NCBI RefSeq assembly: GCF_003996985.1
Contig: NZ_RJJX01000001.1
Location: forward strand, 481,049-545,048
DNA from: Ancylomarina longa
GTDB lineage: Bacteria > Bacteroidota > Bacteroidia > Bacteroidales > Marinifilaceae
Direction: 5' to 3'
Length of the DNA: 64,000 bases
Positions 45,920 to 55,922 of this stretch are shown here, in pieces. The position numbers and the translations under genes were made by a program. How positions within the stretch are numbered: the first letter of the stretch is position 1; each line of letters opens with the position of its first letter. Under the pieces are notes generated by a model, which was not told where the DNA came from, did not search any database, and was given only the letters and a program-made list of their open reading frames with translations.

Positions 45920-48184
45920 CTAATTATTTTGTTTACGGATTAGATTTAAAGCACTCCCTGCTTTAAACCATTCAATTTGCGCCTGATTATAAGTGTGATT
46001 TGCTAAAATCTCATCTGAAGTACCATCTTCATGATGTATTCTCAGCTTTAATGGTTTTTCAGGAGCGAAATCTGTTAATCCAATAACATCAATTTTATCT
46101 TTCTCCTGTATCTTTTCATAATCGCCTTTATCGGAAAAAGTCAACGCCAAAACACCTTGTTTTTTAAGATTCGTTTCATGAATTCTTGCAAATGAACGAA
46201 CGATAACTACCTGAACTCCTAAGTGTCTAGGTTCCATTGCAGCATGTTCACGGGAAGAACCTTCTCCATAATTCTCATCACCAACTACCAATGTTCCAAT
46301 TCCCTCTGCTTTAAGAGCTCTTGCAGTGGCCGGCACTTCACTATAATTATCTGCAATAGGATTGAAAATAGAATTGGTTTCTTCATTAAAAAAATTCACT
46401 GCACCAATCAACATATTATTGGAAATATTATCCAAATGACCACGATAACGCAACCATGGACCGGCCATAGAAATATGATCGGTAGTACACTTCCCTTTTG
46501 CTTTTATCAGTAAATTCAGATTCTTAAAGTCCTGTCCATCCCATTCCTTGAATGGATATAAAAGCTGTAATCGCTCCGAATCATTCTTTACTTCAACTAC
46601 AACTTTTTGATCATCTGAATTCGGTGAAATATAACCAGAATCCTTCATATCAAACCCATTTGGTGGAAATTCCAATCCAGAAGGTTCTTCCAACCTTACC
46701 TCCACACCATCTTCATTTACCAAAGTATCGGTCATCGGATTAAAACACATATCACCGGCAATAGCCATAGCTGTCACCAATTCAGGCGAAGCCACAAAAC
46801 CATGTGTATTCGGATTTCCATCGTTTCGTTTTGCGAAATTTCTATTAAATGAAGTAATAATTGAATTTTTTCTGTCAGGATCATCGGTATGTCTTTTCCA
46901 TTGTCCGATACAAGGGCCACACGCATTGGCCATGATTACCCCGCCAATATCTTCAAACTCTTTTAAAATTCCATCCCGCTCAGTAGTATATCGTACTAAT
47001 TCGGATCCAGGAGTAACTACAAACTCAGCTTTCACCTTCAGATTTTTCTCTTTTGCTTGCTTGGCAAGGGAAGCAGCTCGCGATAAGTCTTCATAGGAGG
47101 AATTAGTACATGATCCAATCAATCCAACTTCCAATGTCTGAGGATAATTATTTTCCTTCACAGCCTTTGCAAAATCACCAATTTCATGAGCTAAATCAGG
47201 AGTAAACGGGCCATTAATATATGGTTTCAATTCGGACAGATTAATTTCGATTAGCTGATCGTAATATGCTTCCGGATTCTGATAAACTTCATTATCTGAA
47301 CGTAAATCTGCAATCACCACATCAGCCAAATCAGCAACCTGTTCTCTTCCTGTATGTCGAAGATAATTACTCATATTCTGATCGTAAGCAAAAATTGAAG
47401 TTGTCGCTCCAATTTCAGCTCCCATATTACAAATAGTACCCTTTCCTGTGCAAGACAAAGCATCAGCACCTTCCCCAAAATATTCTACAATAGCACCCGT
47501 ACCACCTTTTACAGTAAGAATACCAGCAACTTTTAAAATAATATCTTTAGGAGACACCCAACCACTTAATTTACCGGTAAGTTTAACTCCAATTAATTTA
47601 GGCATCTTTAATTCCCAAGGCATGCCGGCCATCACATCCACAGCATCGGCACCACCAACTCCGATGGCAACCATTCCCAATCCGCCAGCATTCACAGTAT
47701 GAGAATCCGTCCCAATCATCATTCCGCCGGGGAAAGCATAATTTTCTAGTACTACTTGATGAATAATACCTGCTCCTGGTTTCCAAAAGCCAATTCCATA
47801 TTTATTGGATACGGTTTGAAGAAAGTTATACACCTCGTTATTTTGAAGCTTAGCATCTTCCAAATCCTTATCCGCACCAGCAAAGGCTTGAATCAAATGA
47901 TCACAATGAACAGTAGAAGGAACTGCCACTTTCGATTTACCAGCATTCATAAATTGGAGCAAAGCCATCTGAGCAGTTGCATCTTGCATAGCAACTCTAT
48001 CGGGAGCAAAATTTACGTAATCCGCTCCTCTTTGAAATGTAGTTCCCTTTTCTTCAATGGATAAATGAGAATACAATATTTTCTCACTTAGTGTTAAAGC
48101 CTTGCCTACATTTTTTCTGGCTTTACTGACCCTATCGGGCATTTTCTCATACACAGATTTTATTAAATCAAGATCAAATAGCAT
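45920..48184 (-). CDS. Aconitate hydratase (mitochondrial type)
   Basis: This 754-residue 4Fe-4S enzyme interconverts citrate and isocitrate. The substrate/cluster residues are clear: [21 protein letters not shown] near residue 155, the first cluster Cys in [13 protein letters not shown] near 356, the other two Cys in [14 protein letters not shown] near 420, and the swivel domain block [20 protein letters not shown] near 640. Like its neighbour, it is closest in type to mitochondrial aconitase. It is the promoter-proximal gene of the pair with citrate synthase. No frameshift or missing residue was seen. Confidence 0.95.
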   Translation of the reverse strand: MLFDLDLIKSVYEKMPDRVSKARKNVGKALTLSEKILYSHLSIEEKGTTFQRGADYVNFAPDRVAMQDATAQMALLQFMNAGKSKVAVPSTVHCDHLIQAFAGADKDLEDAKLQNNEVYNFLQTVSNKYGIGFWKPGAGIIHQVVLENYAFPGGMMIGTDSHTVNAGGLGMVAIGVGGADAVDVMAGMPWELKMPKLIGVKLTGKLSGWVSPKDIILKVAGILTVKGGTGAIVEYFGEGADALSCTGKGTICNMGAEIGATTSIFAYDQNMSNYLRHTGREQVADLADVVIADLRSDNEVYQNPEAYYDQLIEINLSELKPYINGPFTPDLAHEIGDFAKAVKENNYPQTLEVGLIGSCTNSSYEDLSRAASLAKQAKEKNLKVKAEFVVTPGSELVRYTTERDGILKEFEDIGGVIMANACGPCIGQWKRHTDDPDRKNSIITSFNRNFAKRNDGNPNTHGFVASPELVTAMAIAGDMCFNPMTDTLVNEDGVEVRLEEPSGLEFPPNGFDMKDSGYISPNSDDQKVVVEVKNDSERLQLLYPFKEWDGQDFKNLNLLIKAKGKCTTDHISMAGPWLRYRGHLDNISNNMLIGAVNFFNEETNSIFNPIADNYSEVPATARALKAEGIGTLVVGDENYGEGSSREHAAMEPRHLGVQVVIVRSFARIHETNLKKQGVLALTFSDKGDYEKIQEKDKIDVIGLTDFAPEKPLKLRIHHEDGTSDEILANHTYNQAQIEWFKAGSALNLIRKQNN

Positions 48185-48563
48185 GTTTAATGAAGTTTTG
48201 ATTAATTTTTAATTCAAATGGTCAATAATTATCTTTGAGGTGCTAAAATAATGAAAATAACATTTAAAGAGTTGTGTATCTTTTTATGTGTTTTTGTATT
48301 TCAAAACACCCAAACACTGATATTCTGTATCACAGCATTTTAGGAGACTCCAAGCCAGATAAAAGCCTATTAAATACAAATAAATTCAAGTATCTAAATA
48401 TAACAAAAACTTGTTATATTCAAAAGTGAATTTAAAAATCTTGTTTGGAATTTAAACCCCTGTTTTTTATGCAACAATCAATAAGTTACACAAATCTCCC
48501 CCTTAAATTTATTTGTTGTTTCAGGTTATGAATCACTTACGAGATTATAGACTCGATTTAGAC
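48185..48563. other. Intergenic stretch without a recognisable gene
   Basis: This 379-base gap should hold the aconitase promoter (minus strand), but no convincing consensus was found. No RNA gene or repeat is apparent. Confidence 0.45.
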
Positions 48564-49067
48564 TTATCGATTAGATTTTTTTCCGAATTCGACCACCTGA
48601 AGGTCCTTTATTTCTTTCGCTTCTATAACAAACTTTACCAAGGTCTGGACTTTGTGAAATCCCTCAAGCCCGGAAGCACCTGGATTAATATGAAGCAAAT
48701 TCAATTCTTTATCGAAAACCACTTTTAAAATATGAGAATGTCCCGAAATAAAAAGCTGTGGTGTGTTTTCAAATATTTCAGGTTTCACATTACTATCGTA
48801 TCGTTTCGGATAGCCTCCAATATGGGTTATCCAAACATCAACTTCTTCGCATTTAAACCGTTGATGTTTAGGGTAAATGACACGAAGTTCCTGACCATCA
48901 ACATTTCCATGAACCGCAATTAAAGGCGCAATTTGAGCCAATCTATCGGCAGTTTCCAGATTACCAATATCTCCTGCATGCCAAATTTCATCACATTCTT
49001 TCAAATGCTTGAATATTGCAGGATCTAGATAAGAATGTGTATCTGAAATTAGCCCTATCCGCTTCAT
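48564..49067 (-). CDS. YfcE/MJ0936-type metallophosphoesterase
   Basis: The 167-residue calcineurin-like phosphodiesterase has the full metal-binding set: LISDTHSYLD at residue 5, IWHAGDIGNLE near 32, IAVHGNVDG near 50, WITHIGGYPKRYD near 80 and FISGHSHIL near 112. Homologues hydrolyse phosphodiester bonds, and the physiological substrate is not known. The downstream aconitase gene is about 380 bases away and divergent function suggests a separate transcript. Length is normal. Confidence 0.92.
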   Translation of the reverse strand: MKRIGLISDTHSYLDPAIFKHLKECDEIWHAGDIGNLETADRLAQIAPLIAVHGNVDGQELRVIYPKHQRFKCEEVDVWITHIGGYPKRYDSNVKPEIFENTPQLFISGHSHILKVVFDKELNLLHINPGASGLEGFHKVQTLVKFVIEAKEIKDLQVVEFGKKSNR

Positions 49068-49416
49068 AAATTATCTAATTAATTCCAATTTTCCCGTGAA
49101 GATAAACAAAGCATACTTAAGAAAAAGTGATAGTTTAAAATTATTGTTAGCTGTATCAAATGAATCTTTGGGAATTGTGATTATGGTATTCTCTTATTAC
49201 TCCCCTTATTAAATTGAAGCAGTGATGAATATATAAACTTAGCAAACATCAAATTCAGATAAAATCATTCCTTAGATATATCACTCCCACATGCAGTTTC
49301 AATGCCATTCAAGCTTAGAAAATGATTAAAAATCATCCTAAAATAATTGAAGTGCTTCTTGTCGGTTAAAATTATTACTTTTGCAATCCTAATTATAAGA
49401 ATATAGCATACAATAA
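49068..49416 (+). promoter_or_regulatory. Intergenic gap with prfC -7 promoter element
   Basis: This gap of about 350 bases contains plus-strand TACTTTTG at 49376-49383, which fits TAnnTTTG and lies 33 bases before the prfC ATG. A TTG at 49359 is too close to be a -33 element. Nothing else was recognised. Confidence 0.45.
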
Positions 49417-50991
49417 ATGGGGTTTCAAGAAGAAATTAAAAGACGCAGAACATTTGGGATTATTTCTCACCCGGATGCCGGAAAAACAACACTTACCGAA
49501 AAACTGTTGCTTTTTGGTGGTGCAATTCATGTTGCAGGAGCTGTAAAATCAAATAAGATAAAGAAAACAGCCACTTCCGATTTTATGGAAATTGAACGGC
49601 AGAGAGGTATCTCCGTTGCTACCTCCGTAATGGGATTTGACTACAAAGGTCACAAAATAAATATTTTGGACACTCCTGGTCACCAGGATTTTGCAGAAGA
49701 TACCTATCGTACCTTAACTGCTTGCGATAGTGTAATCATTGTGATTGATGTGGCAAAAGGAGTAGAAGCACAAACCCGAAAATTAATGAAGGTATGTAGG
49801 ATGCGAAAAACTCCCGTTATCGTCTTCATCAATAAAATGGATCGATCGGGAAAAGATGCTTTTGATCTGTTGGATGAAATTGAACAAGAGCTTCAAATCA
49901 GTGTAAACCCCTTAAGTTGGCCTATTAATATGGGTCCTGATTTTAAAGGCGTATATAATATTTACCACAAGAATTTAAGTTTGTTTACCCCGGCAACTCA
50001 AATAGTGGAAGAAAGTATTGAATTTGATGATCTTTCTAATTCTCAATTGGAAGATTACATCGGAGATGATGCGGAGATTTTAAGAGAAGAATTGGACTTA
50101 ATTTCGGGTGTTTATCCCGAATTTAACGTTCAGGATTATCTTAATGCAGAAATTGCACCTATATTCTTTGGTTCTGCTTTGAATAATTTTGGTGTTCGCG
50201 AACTCTTGGATGTCTTTATTAAAATAGCGCCATCTCCCCGGCCTTGCCAGACTGTGGAAAGAGTGATTCAACCCATTGAAGAAAAATTTTCGGGATTTGT
50301 ATTTAAGATTCATGCCAATATGGATCCCAACCACAGAGACAGGATTGCTTTTGTGAAAATTGTTTCCGGAACATTTAAACGCAACACTCCCTATTTGCAT
50401 GTGAGGAATGGTAAAAAATTGAAATTTTCCAGTCCTACCGCCTTTATGGCAGAGAAAAAGTCTATTGTTGAAGAGGCCTACCCTGGTGATATTGTGGGCT
50501 TACACGATACCGGGAACTTTAAAATCGGAGATACGCTTACCGAAGGTGAGAAAATCAATTTTAAAGGAATTCCGAGCTTTTCTCCTGAGCTATTTAAATA
50601 TATCGAGAATGCAGATCCAATGAAATCCAAACAACTGGCGAAAGGTATCGATCAGTTAATGGACGAAGGAGTAGCTCAATTATTTACTTCTCAATTCAAT
50701 GGCCGCAAGGTGATTGGAACAGTTGGTGCACTTCAATTTGAGGTAATAGAATATCGTCTGCTACACGAATATACTGCCTCGTGTAGATGGGAACCAATAA
50801 ACTTGCATAAAGCTTGTTGGATTAAAGCCAATGATGAGGAGGAGTTAAAAGAATTCAAGAAAGCGAAATTTCAATATATGGCAAGAGATAAGCATGGCAG
50901 AGATGTTTTTCTTGCGGATTCGGGCTATATGCTTCAAATGGCTCAACAGAATTACAAGAATCTGGAATTTCATTTCACCTCTGAATTTTAA
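49417..50991 (+). CDS. prfC: Peptide chain release factor 3
   Basis: This 524-residue translational GTPase releases class I release factors from the ribosome after termination. It shows G1 [15 protein letters not shown] near residue 18, the RF3-specific [14 protein letters not shown] switch region near 66, G3 [16 protein letters not shown] near 88, and G4 INKMDR near 143. Domain II/III blocks ([17 protein letters not shown] near 295) follow. Length agrees with the 529 of E. coli. The thioesterase gene follows after 33 bases, probably co-transcribed. There is no sign of a tetracycline-resistance-type variant. Confidence 0.96.
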   Translation: MGFQEEIKRRRTFGIISHPDAGKTTLTEKLLLFGGAIHVAGAVKSNKIKKTATSDFMEIERQRGISVATSVMGFDYKGHKINILDTPGHQDFAEDTYRTLTACDSVIIVIDVAKGVEAQTRKLMKVCRMRKTPVIVFINKMDRSGKDAFDLLDEIEQELQISVNPLSWPINMGPDFKGVYNIYHKNLSLFTPATQIVEESIEFDDLSNSQLEDYIGDDAEILREELDLISGVYPEFNVQDYLNAEIAPIFFGSALNNFGVRELLDVFIKIAPSPRPCQTVERVIQPIEEKFSGFVFKIHANMDPNHRDRIAFVKIVSGTFKRNTPYLHVRNGKKLKFSSPTAFMAEKKSIVEEAYPGDIVGLHDTGNFKIGDTLTEGEKINFKGIPSFSPELFKYIENADPMKSKQLAKGIDQLMDEGVAQLFTSQFNGRKVIGTVGALQFEVIEYRLLHEYTASCRWEPINLHKACWIKANDEEELKEFKKAKFQYMARDKHGRDVFLADSGYMLQMAQQNYKNLEFHFTSEF

Positions 50992-51024
50992 TATCCGAAA
51001 GGAGAACCAATTAAGATCATAGCT

Positions 51025-51399
51025 ATGGCACTAAAGGAAGGATTATCCTTAACTCAAAAAATGGTGGTTACAGAAAAGGACACCGCCATATATCACAAAT
51101 CAGGAAAACTGGAAGTATTTGCTACCCCTGCAATGGTTGCCTTTATGGAAAATACGGCTGTTGCTTGCATAGAAAATGATTTGGAGAAAAGCTTGGATAC
51201 TGTAGGGATTCAAATTGATACCAAACATATAAAAGCCAGCAAATTAGGTGCTACAATTACCTGCACCGCCAAATTAGTAAAAGCAGAGGCTAAGAAGTTG
51301 AGTTTTGAAATAGTGGCTTCCGACGAAGAGGGTGTAATTGGTAGCGCTTTTCATGTTCGCTACGTTATTGATCCTGTAAAATTTATGAGTAGACTCTAA
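51025..51399 (+). CDS. Hotdog-fold thioesterase (FlK-like)
   Basis: The 124-residue small protein has a single hotdog domain resembling the fluoroacetyl-CoA thioesterase FlK: a Thr-Glu-rich start, then EVFATPAMVAFMENTAVACIE near 30-50 and TVGIQIDTKHIKASKLGATI near 63. FlK-like proteins hydrolyse acyl-CoA, but the substrate here is unknown and fluoroacetate is not implied. It follows prfC by 33 bases and ends in a strong bidirectional terminator. Confidence 0.85.
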   Translation: MALKEGLSLTQKMVVTEKDTAIYHKSGKLEVFATPAMVAFMENTAVACIENDLEKSLDTVGIQIDTKHIKASKLGATITCTAKLVKAEAKKLSFEIVASDEEGVIGSAFHVRYVIDPVKFMSRL

Positions 51400-51416
51400 A
51401 AACAATATATTAAAAA

Positions 51417-51455
51417 CAGAAAAGACTACATCTCCTTCGATTTGTAGTCTTTTTT
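51417..51455. terminator. Bidirectional intrinsic terminator
   Basis: AAAGACTACA (51421-51430) pairs with TGTAGTCTTT (51443-51452); T-rich runs flank it on both strands. It ends the prfC-thioesterase transcript and the converging DUF438 transcript. Confidence 0.88.
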
Positions 51456-51469
51456 CTGTTCTAATCCTT

Positions 51470-52711
51470 CTAATCCATCAGGCGTTTCTCTCCTTTTAAT
51501 TCTCTGATCTCCGTTACATCCTGACTGACTTCTATACATCCTTTGTAAGCTCCAGCCTCATCGCGTAAAGCAAAATATTGAATCAAAATAAAACGGCCTT
51601 TCATTTGAATCCAAAACGACTCGCTATCCTTTTCACAATTTCTAAAAGCCTTTAATAAGTCTTCTACCACATGTACACTCTCCGGTGGATGACAATTTTG
51701 TACACTTCGGCCGATAATAGCTTTTGATCTGGTGAAAAATCGATCTTTAGGCTTGGAAAAGAAACGAACCCGATCGTTTTCATCTATCATGGTAATATCC
51801 ACAGGTAAATGATTCAGGAGTATCATCGCTTGGTCTAAAGTCATTAAGCCGGTATCAAAATTAAGCAATGTATCTCCTAATTGTTGGGGATCTAAGTTAT
51901 CGCCTTCGAAAGAAAAAGCCTTCTTCCGGTTGGAAGCATTTTTCGCACTATAAACCGGTTTGGGAATGTAACTATATCCAAGCTCATCGCTTTGATGATT
52001 CATTTCCTCCCATAATTCAGCAGAAACTGCATTTATTGCCACTGGAAATAGTAAGTATTCCTCCCGAAAAATGATGGCATACATGGAGAAGAAAAGATCA
52101 CCCAACATATGGTTGATTTCCTTCACATCCACTTTCTTTGCTTCCAAACTATCCAAAAGTATTTTTTGGGTCTTGCGTATATCGTCGTGAATGGACCACA
52201 TTACCCCCAGACATTTAAACTCCGGAAACTCCCTTTCGAAGTAGGGAAAGAAAATATTTTCCTTACGGGAATAGTGCTTCTCGAAAGCTCCTAAATCTTC
52301 TATTTTTGATTTTAGAATCCGGAGTTCCTTGCGTAAATCGCTCTCCTCTTTTATTAGATTGATACTTTTGGCTATGGGCTTCATGGCAGCAAGTCGTTTC
52401 TCCAGCTCCCTGTTTTCAGCCATCAGAACACCTAAAAAATGATTTGGCTTCACCTCAATTTTGGCTTGACTTCTAATTGTTTTGAAACAAATATTCAGGA
52501 ATTTATTAATTCCTGACTTCAAATCCTTCATAGGAATATTATCCTCAACCAAGCGGTGTACCACCTGCACAATATCATTAGGTGTAAGATGATCAATCGC
52601 ATCCTGGTGTTGTTGAATTAGTTCTGTATTAAGTGCGCCTTGAATGAGATTCCTGCACAATTGAAGCAAAGATTCTATCCGTGCATTGTTGTTATTAATA
52701 AATTCTGACAT
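51470..52711 (-). CDS. DUF438-hemerythrin-PAS protein
   Basis: This 413-residue protein has three parts. An N-terminal DUF438 helical domain (about 1-80) comes first. A hemerythrin-like bundle (about 135-240) has possible metal ligands in FEKHYSRKENIFFPYFE, WSIHDDIRK and FREEYLLFPVA. A PAS domain (about 290-400) starts near FDTGLMTLDQAM and has ITMIDENDRVRFFS and GCIEVSQDVTEIREL. The combination is known from anaerobes and is thought to sense oxygen, iron or redox state. Output partner and signal are unknown. Its upstream region, between it and the RluA gene, holds an unusual array of GC-rich cores spaced about 20 bp apart (52.88-53.07 kb). Confidence 0.9.
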   Translation of the reverse strand: MSEFINNNNARIESLLQLCRNLIQGALNTELIQQHQDAIDHLTPNDIVQVVHRLVEDNIPMKDLKSGINKFLNICFKTIRSQAKIEVKPNHFLGVLMAENRELEKRLAAMKPIAKSINLIKEESDLRKELRILKSKIEDLGAFEKHYSRKENIFFPYFEREFPEFKCLGVMWSIHDDIRKTQKILLDSLEAKKVDVKEINHMLGDLFFSMYAIIFREEYLLFPVAINAVSAELWEEMNHQSDELGYSYIPKPVYSAKNASNRKKAFSFEGDNLDPQQLGDTLLNFDTGLMTLDQAMILLNHLPVDITMIDENDRVRFFSKPKDRFFTRSKAIIGRSVQNCHPPESVHVVEDLLKAFRNCEKDSESFWIQMKGRFILIQYFALRDEAGAYKGCIEVSQDVTEIRELKGEKRLMD

Positions 52712-52878
52712 AGCGAATTTTTACAATTTTAAATATTTCGGAAAATACAATAAAAAAGGAATTCTATCAAGAAGTGATTCTATTTATCCTCTTTACATAC
52801 AAGGTATATTGTTGAAACAGAAATTCAAATCCCATCATAGCTCTTCCTTTTTAACTTCTTCCTACTCATTTTTTATTT

Positions 52879-53070
52879 GCGCTGCACCCATTTATGCCTC
52901 GCTGCGGTAAAATCGTAGTGCGCTGCGCGATTTTTTGCCATGCTGCGGCTATTTGGGGTGCGCTGCGGCAGTTTTTCACAAATCTGCGGACTTTTATGGC
53001 GCGCTGCGCCTAAATTTGGTGCGCTGCGGCAAAATTACCTGCGCTGCGGGTTTTCACCTAGCCTGCGCGG
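52879..53070. repeat. Ten-copy array of CTGC(G) cores at 19-21 bp spacing
   Basis: CTGC cores, mostly GCGCTGCG, begin at 52882, 52902, 52923, 52943, 52963, 52984, 53004, 53024, 53044 and 53063; successive distances are 20, 21, 20, 20, 21, 20, 20, 20 and 19 bases. The 11-13 bases between cores are not conserved and are AT-rich. The array is strikingly GC-rich against its surroundings. The remaining 52712-52878 holds nothing recognisable. A period not divisible by three argues against coding. Confidence 0.95.
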
Positions 53071-53087
53071 GGGTTTCAGAGCGTTCC

Positions 53088-53801
53088 CTATTTTGTTTGA
53101 TAGTGTAATAATTTATTAAAATACCCGGGGATATTTGTGGTAAACGTCATCTCCTTTTTGGAATGTGGGTGTTGAATGCAAAGACTGGCAGCATGAAGTG
53201 CCAGGCGTTTAACTCCGGCCTTCTCTCCATACATTTTATCACCGGCCACAGGATGACCATTTTCAGCAAAATGAACCCGAATCTGATTTTTTCTACCAGT
53301 AAGCAATTCAATTTCCAACAAGCTAAATCTTTTCGATTCCCGAATCACCTTATAACCTGTTTTTGCCAACTTGCCTTTCTCCGGATCTTTTACAGAATAC
53401 ATCCGATGAATGCTATTCTCTGCCAAATAGGAACTTATCATCCCCTCCTTTTCGGGCAATACTCCTTCTACTACAGCATAATATTTTTTGTGAAAATTCT
53501 GCCATTCCCCTTGTAGGAAAACCTTCGCCTTTTCTGTTTTGGCAAAGACTAATATTCCTGAAGTATCCTTATCGAGACGATGAACAATGAATATGCGGTT
53601 TCGGGATTTAGGATTCCCCTTTTTCACATAATTAGTTAGCAAAAAGTAGGCAGTCTTTTCTCTTTCTCTGGCACTACCCATACTGAGCAAGCCGCTCACC
53701 TTATCCACTACAATAATATCCCGATCTTCGTAAAGAAAGCTTAAGCCTCTAGGTTGGTGTTTTGTAGAAACTTTTTTAGTTATTTTTTGATTTTCTTCCA
53801 T
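53088..53801 (-). CDS. RluA-family pseudouridine synthase
   Basis: The 237-residue protein carries the catalytic block IFIVHRLDKDTSGILVFAKTE near residue 70 (Asp nucleophile), preceded by YEDRDIIVVDKVSGLLSM near 25, and the C-terminal GRKNQIRVHFAENGHPVAGDKMYG near 180 and LALHAASL. It isomerises uridine in rRNA or tRNA; the site (RluA, RluC or RluD type) cannot be assigned, and it lacks an S4 domain. The array of CTGC cores lies directly downstream, before the DUF438 gene. Confidence 0.93.
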   Translation of the reverse strand: MEENQKITKKVSTKHQPRGLSFLYEDRDIIVVDKVSGLLSMGSAREREKTAYFLLTNYVKKGNPKSRNRIFIVHRLDKDTSGILVFAKTEKAKVFLQGEWQNFHKKYYAVVEGVLPEKEGMISSYLAENSIHRMYSVKDPEKGKLAKTGYKVIRESKRFSLLEIELLTGRKNQIRVHFAENGHPVAGDKMYGEKAGVKRLALHAASLCIQHPHSKKEMTFTTNIPGYFNKLLHYQTK

Positions 53802-54035
53802 GCTGACTGATAATATCTTTCTGCTATCGAATAGATGAAACTACAGAGGCAGACGCTACTTTATTAATTTGGTGCAAAGATTGCCTTTTCCTTTCGTTAT
53901 TTTACTTAGAATATGTTTAAATAGGAATTGAAACATTCAAATTAATTGGAACAGCTAAGGTACAAGCAGATATCGAACAATAGCTCTTCCCCACCATGCA
54001 AACAACGAATGGAAAACGACTCTGCGGGTAATACC

Positions 54036-54491
54036 TTACAAACTCTGCCGAACTATTGCAATTTGCTCCTCTTTAACCTGCACATAAAGGGTTTGACCAT
54101 AGTGCAGGTCTTCAATTTTGGGTAACATCAATTCCAACACCGTTGGTTTTTGCTCATGTTCTACTTTTGTCTTTGGATCCGGCATATAAATCAGTCCCTC
54201 ATACATCTCCTCCTCCTCCACAGAAACCATCACATCAAAAAAGTAAAAATTCTCCGGGGGCATATCCTTCGACCATTTCATATTCTCAATAAAAAATTTT
54301 GGTTTTACCATTTTGAAATGGGAAGGTGCAATATCCACATTAAGTGTGCCCCTATAATAATTACTTAAATCCAATCCTCTCTCCAGAAAATATTTGAGCT
54401 GCATTTGTATGGTTCCCATCGGAAACCGGACATCCCCGCTTTTTCCGGAAGCAACACCATAGCCCTGAACTATTTTAGCTTTTATTCTCAT
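54036..54491 (-). CDS. Small protein resembling CTP-dependent riboflavin kinase (RibK/DUF120 fold)
   Basis: The 151-residue protein has GYGVASGKSGDVRFPMG at 10-26 and YYRGTLNVDIAP at 45-56. These resemble the archaeal RibK motifs (a Gly-rich SGxGEG-like loop and GTLNV). Residues in the archaeal Gly-rich loop are only partly kept, so activity is doubtful. It overlaps the downstream part of the decarboxylase reading frame by 17 bases and shares its strand, suggesting coupled translation in the ancestral operon. I cannot assign a confirmed function; a distant alternative is a carbohydrate or nucleotide-binding beta-barrel protein. Confidence 0.65.
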   Translation of the reverse strand: MRIKAKIVQGYGVASGKSGDVRFPMGTIQMQLKYFLERGLDLSNYYRGTLNVDIAPSHFKMVKPKFFIENMKWSKDMPPENFYFFDVMVSVEEEEMYEGLIYMPDPKTKVEHEQKPTVLELMLPKIEDLHYGQTLYVQVKEEQIAIVRQSL

Positions 54492-55886
54492 GGCTTTCTA
54501 TTGCTTTAGTATATGCGTTTACGAATGTTTTCACCGATCGGGTAATATCTTCGGAAGTAGTAGCCCAGGAGCAAACACTTATTCTTATCACCTGTCTATT
54601 ATCCCAAATTGCTCCACCACACCAGCATTCCAGAGAATTCTGAATTCCTTCCATAATGCTGTCTGTGAGATCATCGTTTTCACAAGCAACCAGAACCTGA
54701 TTAAAAACCACCTCATTTAAAATCTGAAATCCTTGTTCTTTAAGCTCCTTAGAAAACTGAACCGCTCTTTCATGTAATCCCAAAATCAAACTATCAATTC
54801 CCTCCTTTCCTAAATACTTCAAGCTTGCCCATAATTCTACCACTCTTGCCCTTCTCGACATTTCCGGGGTGTACAGCATCCCGTCTCTTTTTTCCCCGTA
54901 AACAATATAGGAACCTGTGGCTTGCAAAGCAGCAACCATAGCTTCCTTATCATTGCACAACACAATACCACAGTCGTATGGCGTATTTAAGGTCTTATGT
55001 CCATCTACCGACCATGAATTTGCTTTTTCAATTCCCTTTACCAGATATTTTAAACTGTTGGAACCAGCTGCCCACAAACCAAAAGCACCATCAATGTGAA
55101 CCCATGCATTCGCCATTTTTGCTTTATCACAGATTTTATCGAAATTATCAAAAGCTCCTGAATTTACATTCCCTGCCTGCAAGATTAGAATCGTTTGGTC
55201 ATCCAGATCCGGAATATGCTCCGGAATGATTCTGCCCTGTTCATCTACTTCCACCCATTCGATATTGTCCTTCCCTAATCCCAGTAATGCAACAGCTTTT
55301 AGAACGGTTCCATGGGCATGTCTTCCGGCAACAATTCTAATTTCAGGAGCATTTCTTAAGCCTTTCGCATTAACATCCCAATTTAATCTGTTATAAATCC
55401 TCCATCTGGCAGCAGCTAATCCCACGAGAATTGCCATAGATGTACCACTCACAAAACCAGCCACCGTTTGTTCGGGCAGCTTGAATAGCTCCAACAACCA
55501 TTGCTCCACCACAGTCTCGAGCTTACATACAAGGGTGTATTCTGATCCCAAAAATCAGACAACCATTTTGCAGCGAGGGCAGCGGGGATGATTCCACCAT
55601 TCACTAAGCCGAAATATCTTCCTCCTATTTGCGAAATTGTTGCCGGAGAACCGTAGCTGTGTAGCTGTTCTAAAATTGCGAAAGGATCGTTTGATTTTTC
55701 GGGCAAGGTCTCCTCAAAAACACTTAATGCTTCAAGGGCTTCTTTTGTTGGATACACATTTCTTTCCAAAGATTCATCAGCATACTCAAATGCATATTCT
55801 TTTACCTGATTGAATAGATTTTTATCCTGCATCTCACGAAACATCTGCTCGCGTATATCCTTTTGAATCGTGTCTTTTGTTTTCAT
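54475..55886 (-). pseudogene. Pyridoxal-phosphate-dependent decarboxylase, frameshifted
   Basis: Two overlapping frames together make one decarboxylase of the glutamate/aromatic group. The first frame (from 55886) encodes the N-terminus up to AKWLSDFWDQNTPLYV. The second continues from KLETVVEQWLLELFKLPEQ to 54475, including the PLP-lysine motif SVDGHKTLNTPYDCG. The shift occurs at about 55522-55530, and the segment that normally lies between (a short SP-type loop of about six residues) is missing. This implies a deletion of about 19 bases rather than a single-base slip. The native protein would be about 470 residues. A sequencing artefact is possible but less likely than gene decay. Confidence 0.85.
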
Positions 55887-55922
55887 TCCAAGTCCTAATT
55901 TTTAAGCAACTTACTGGTACGT

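Noticed and set aside
52879-53070. CRISPR array or coding repeat
   Set aside because: The core is only about 5-9 bases, spacers are too short, and a 20-base period is not a multiple of three.
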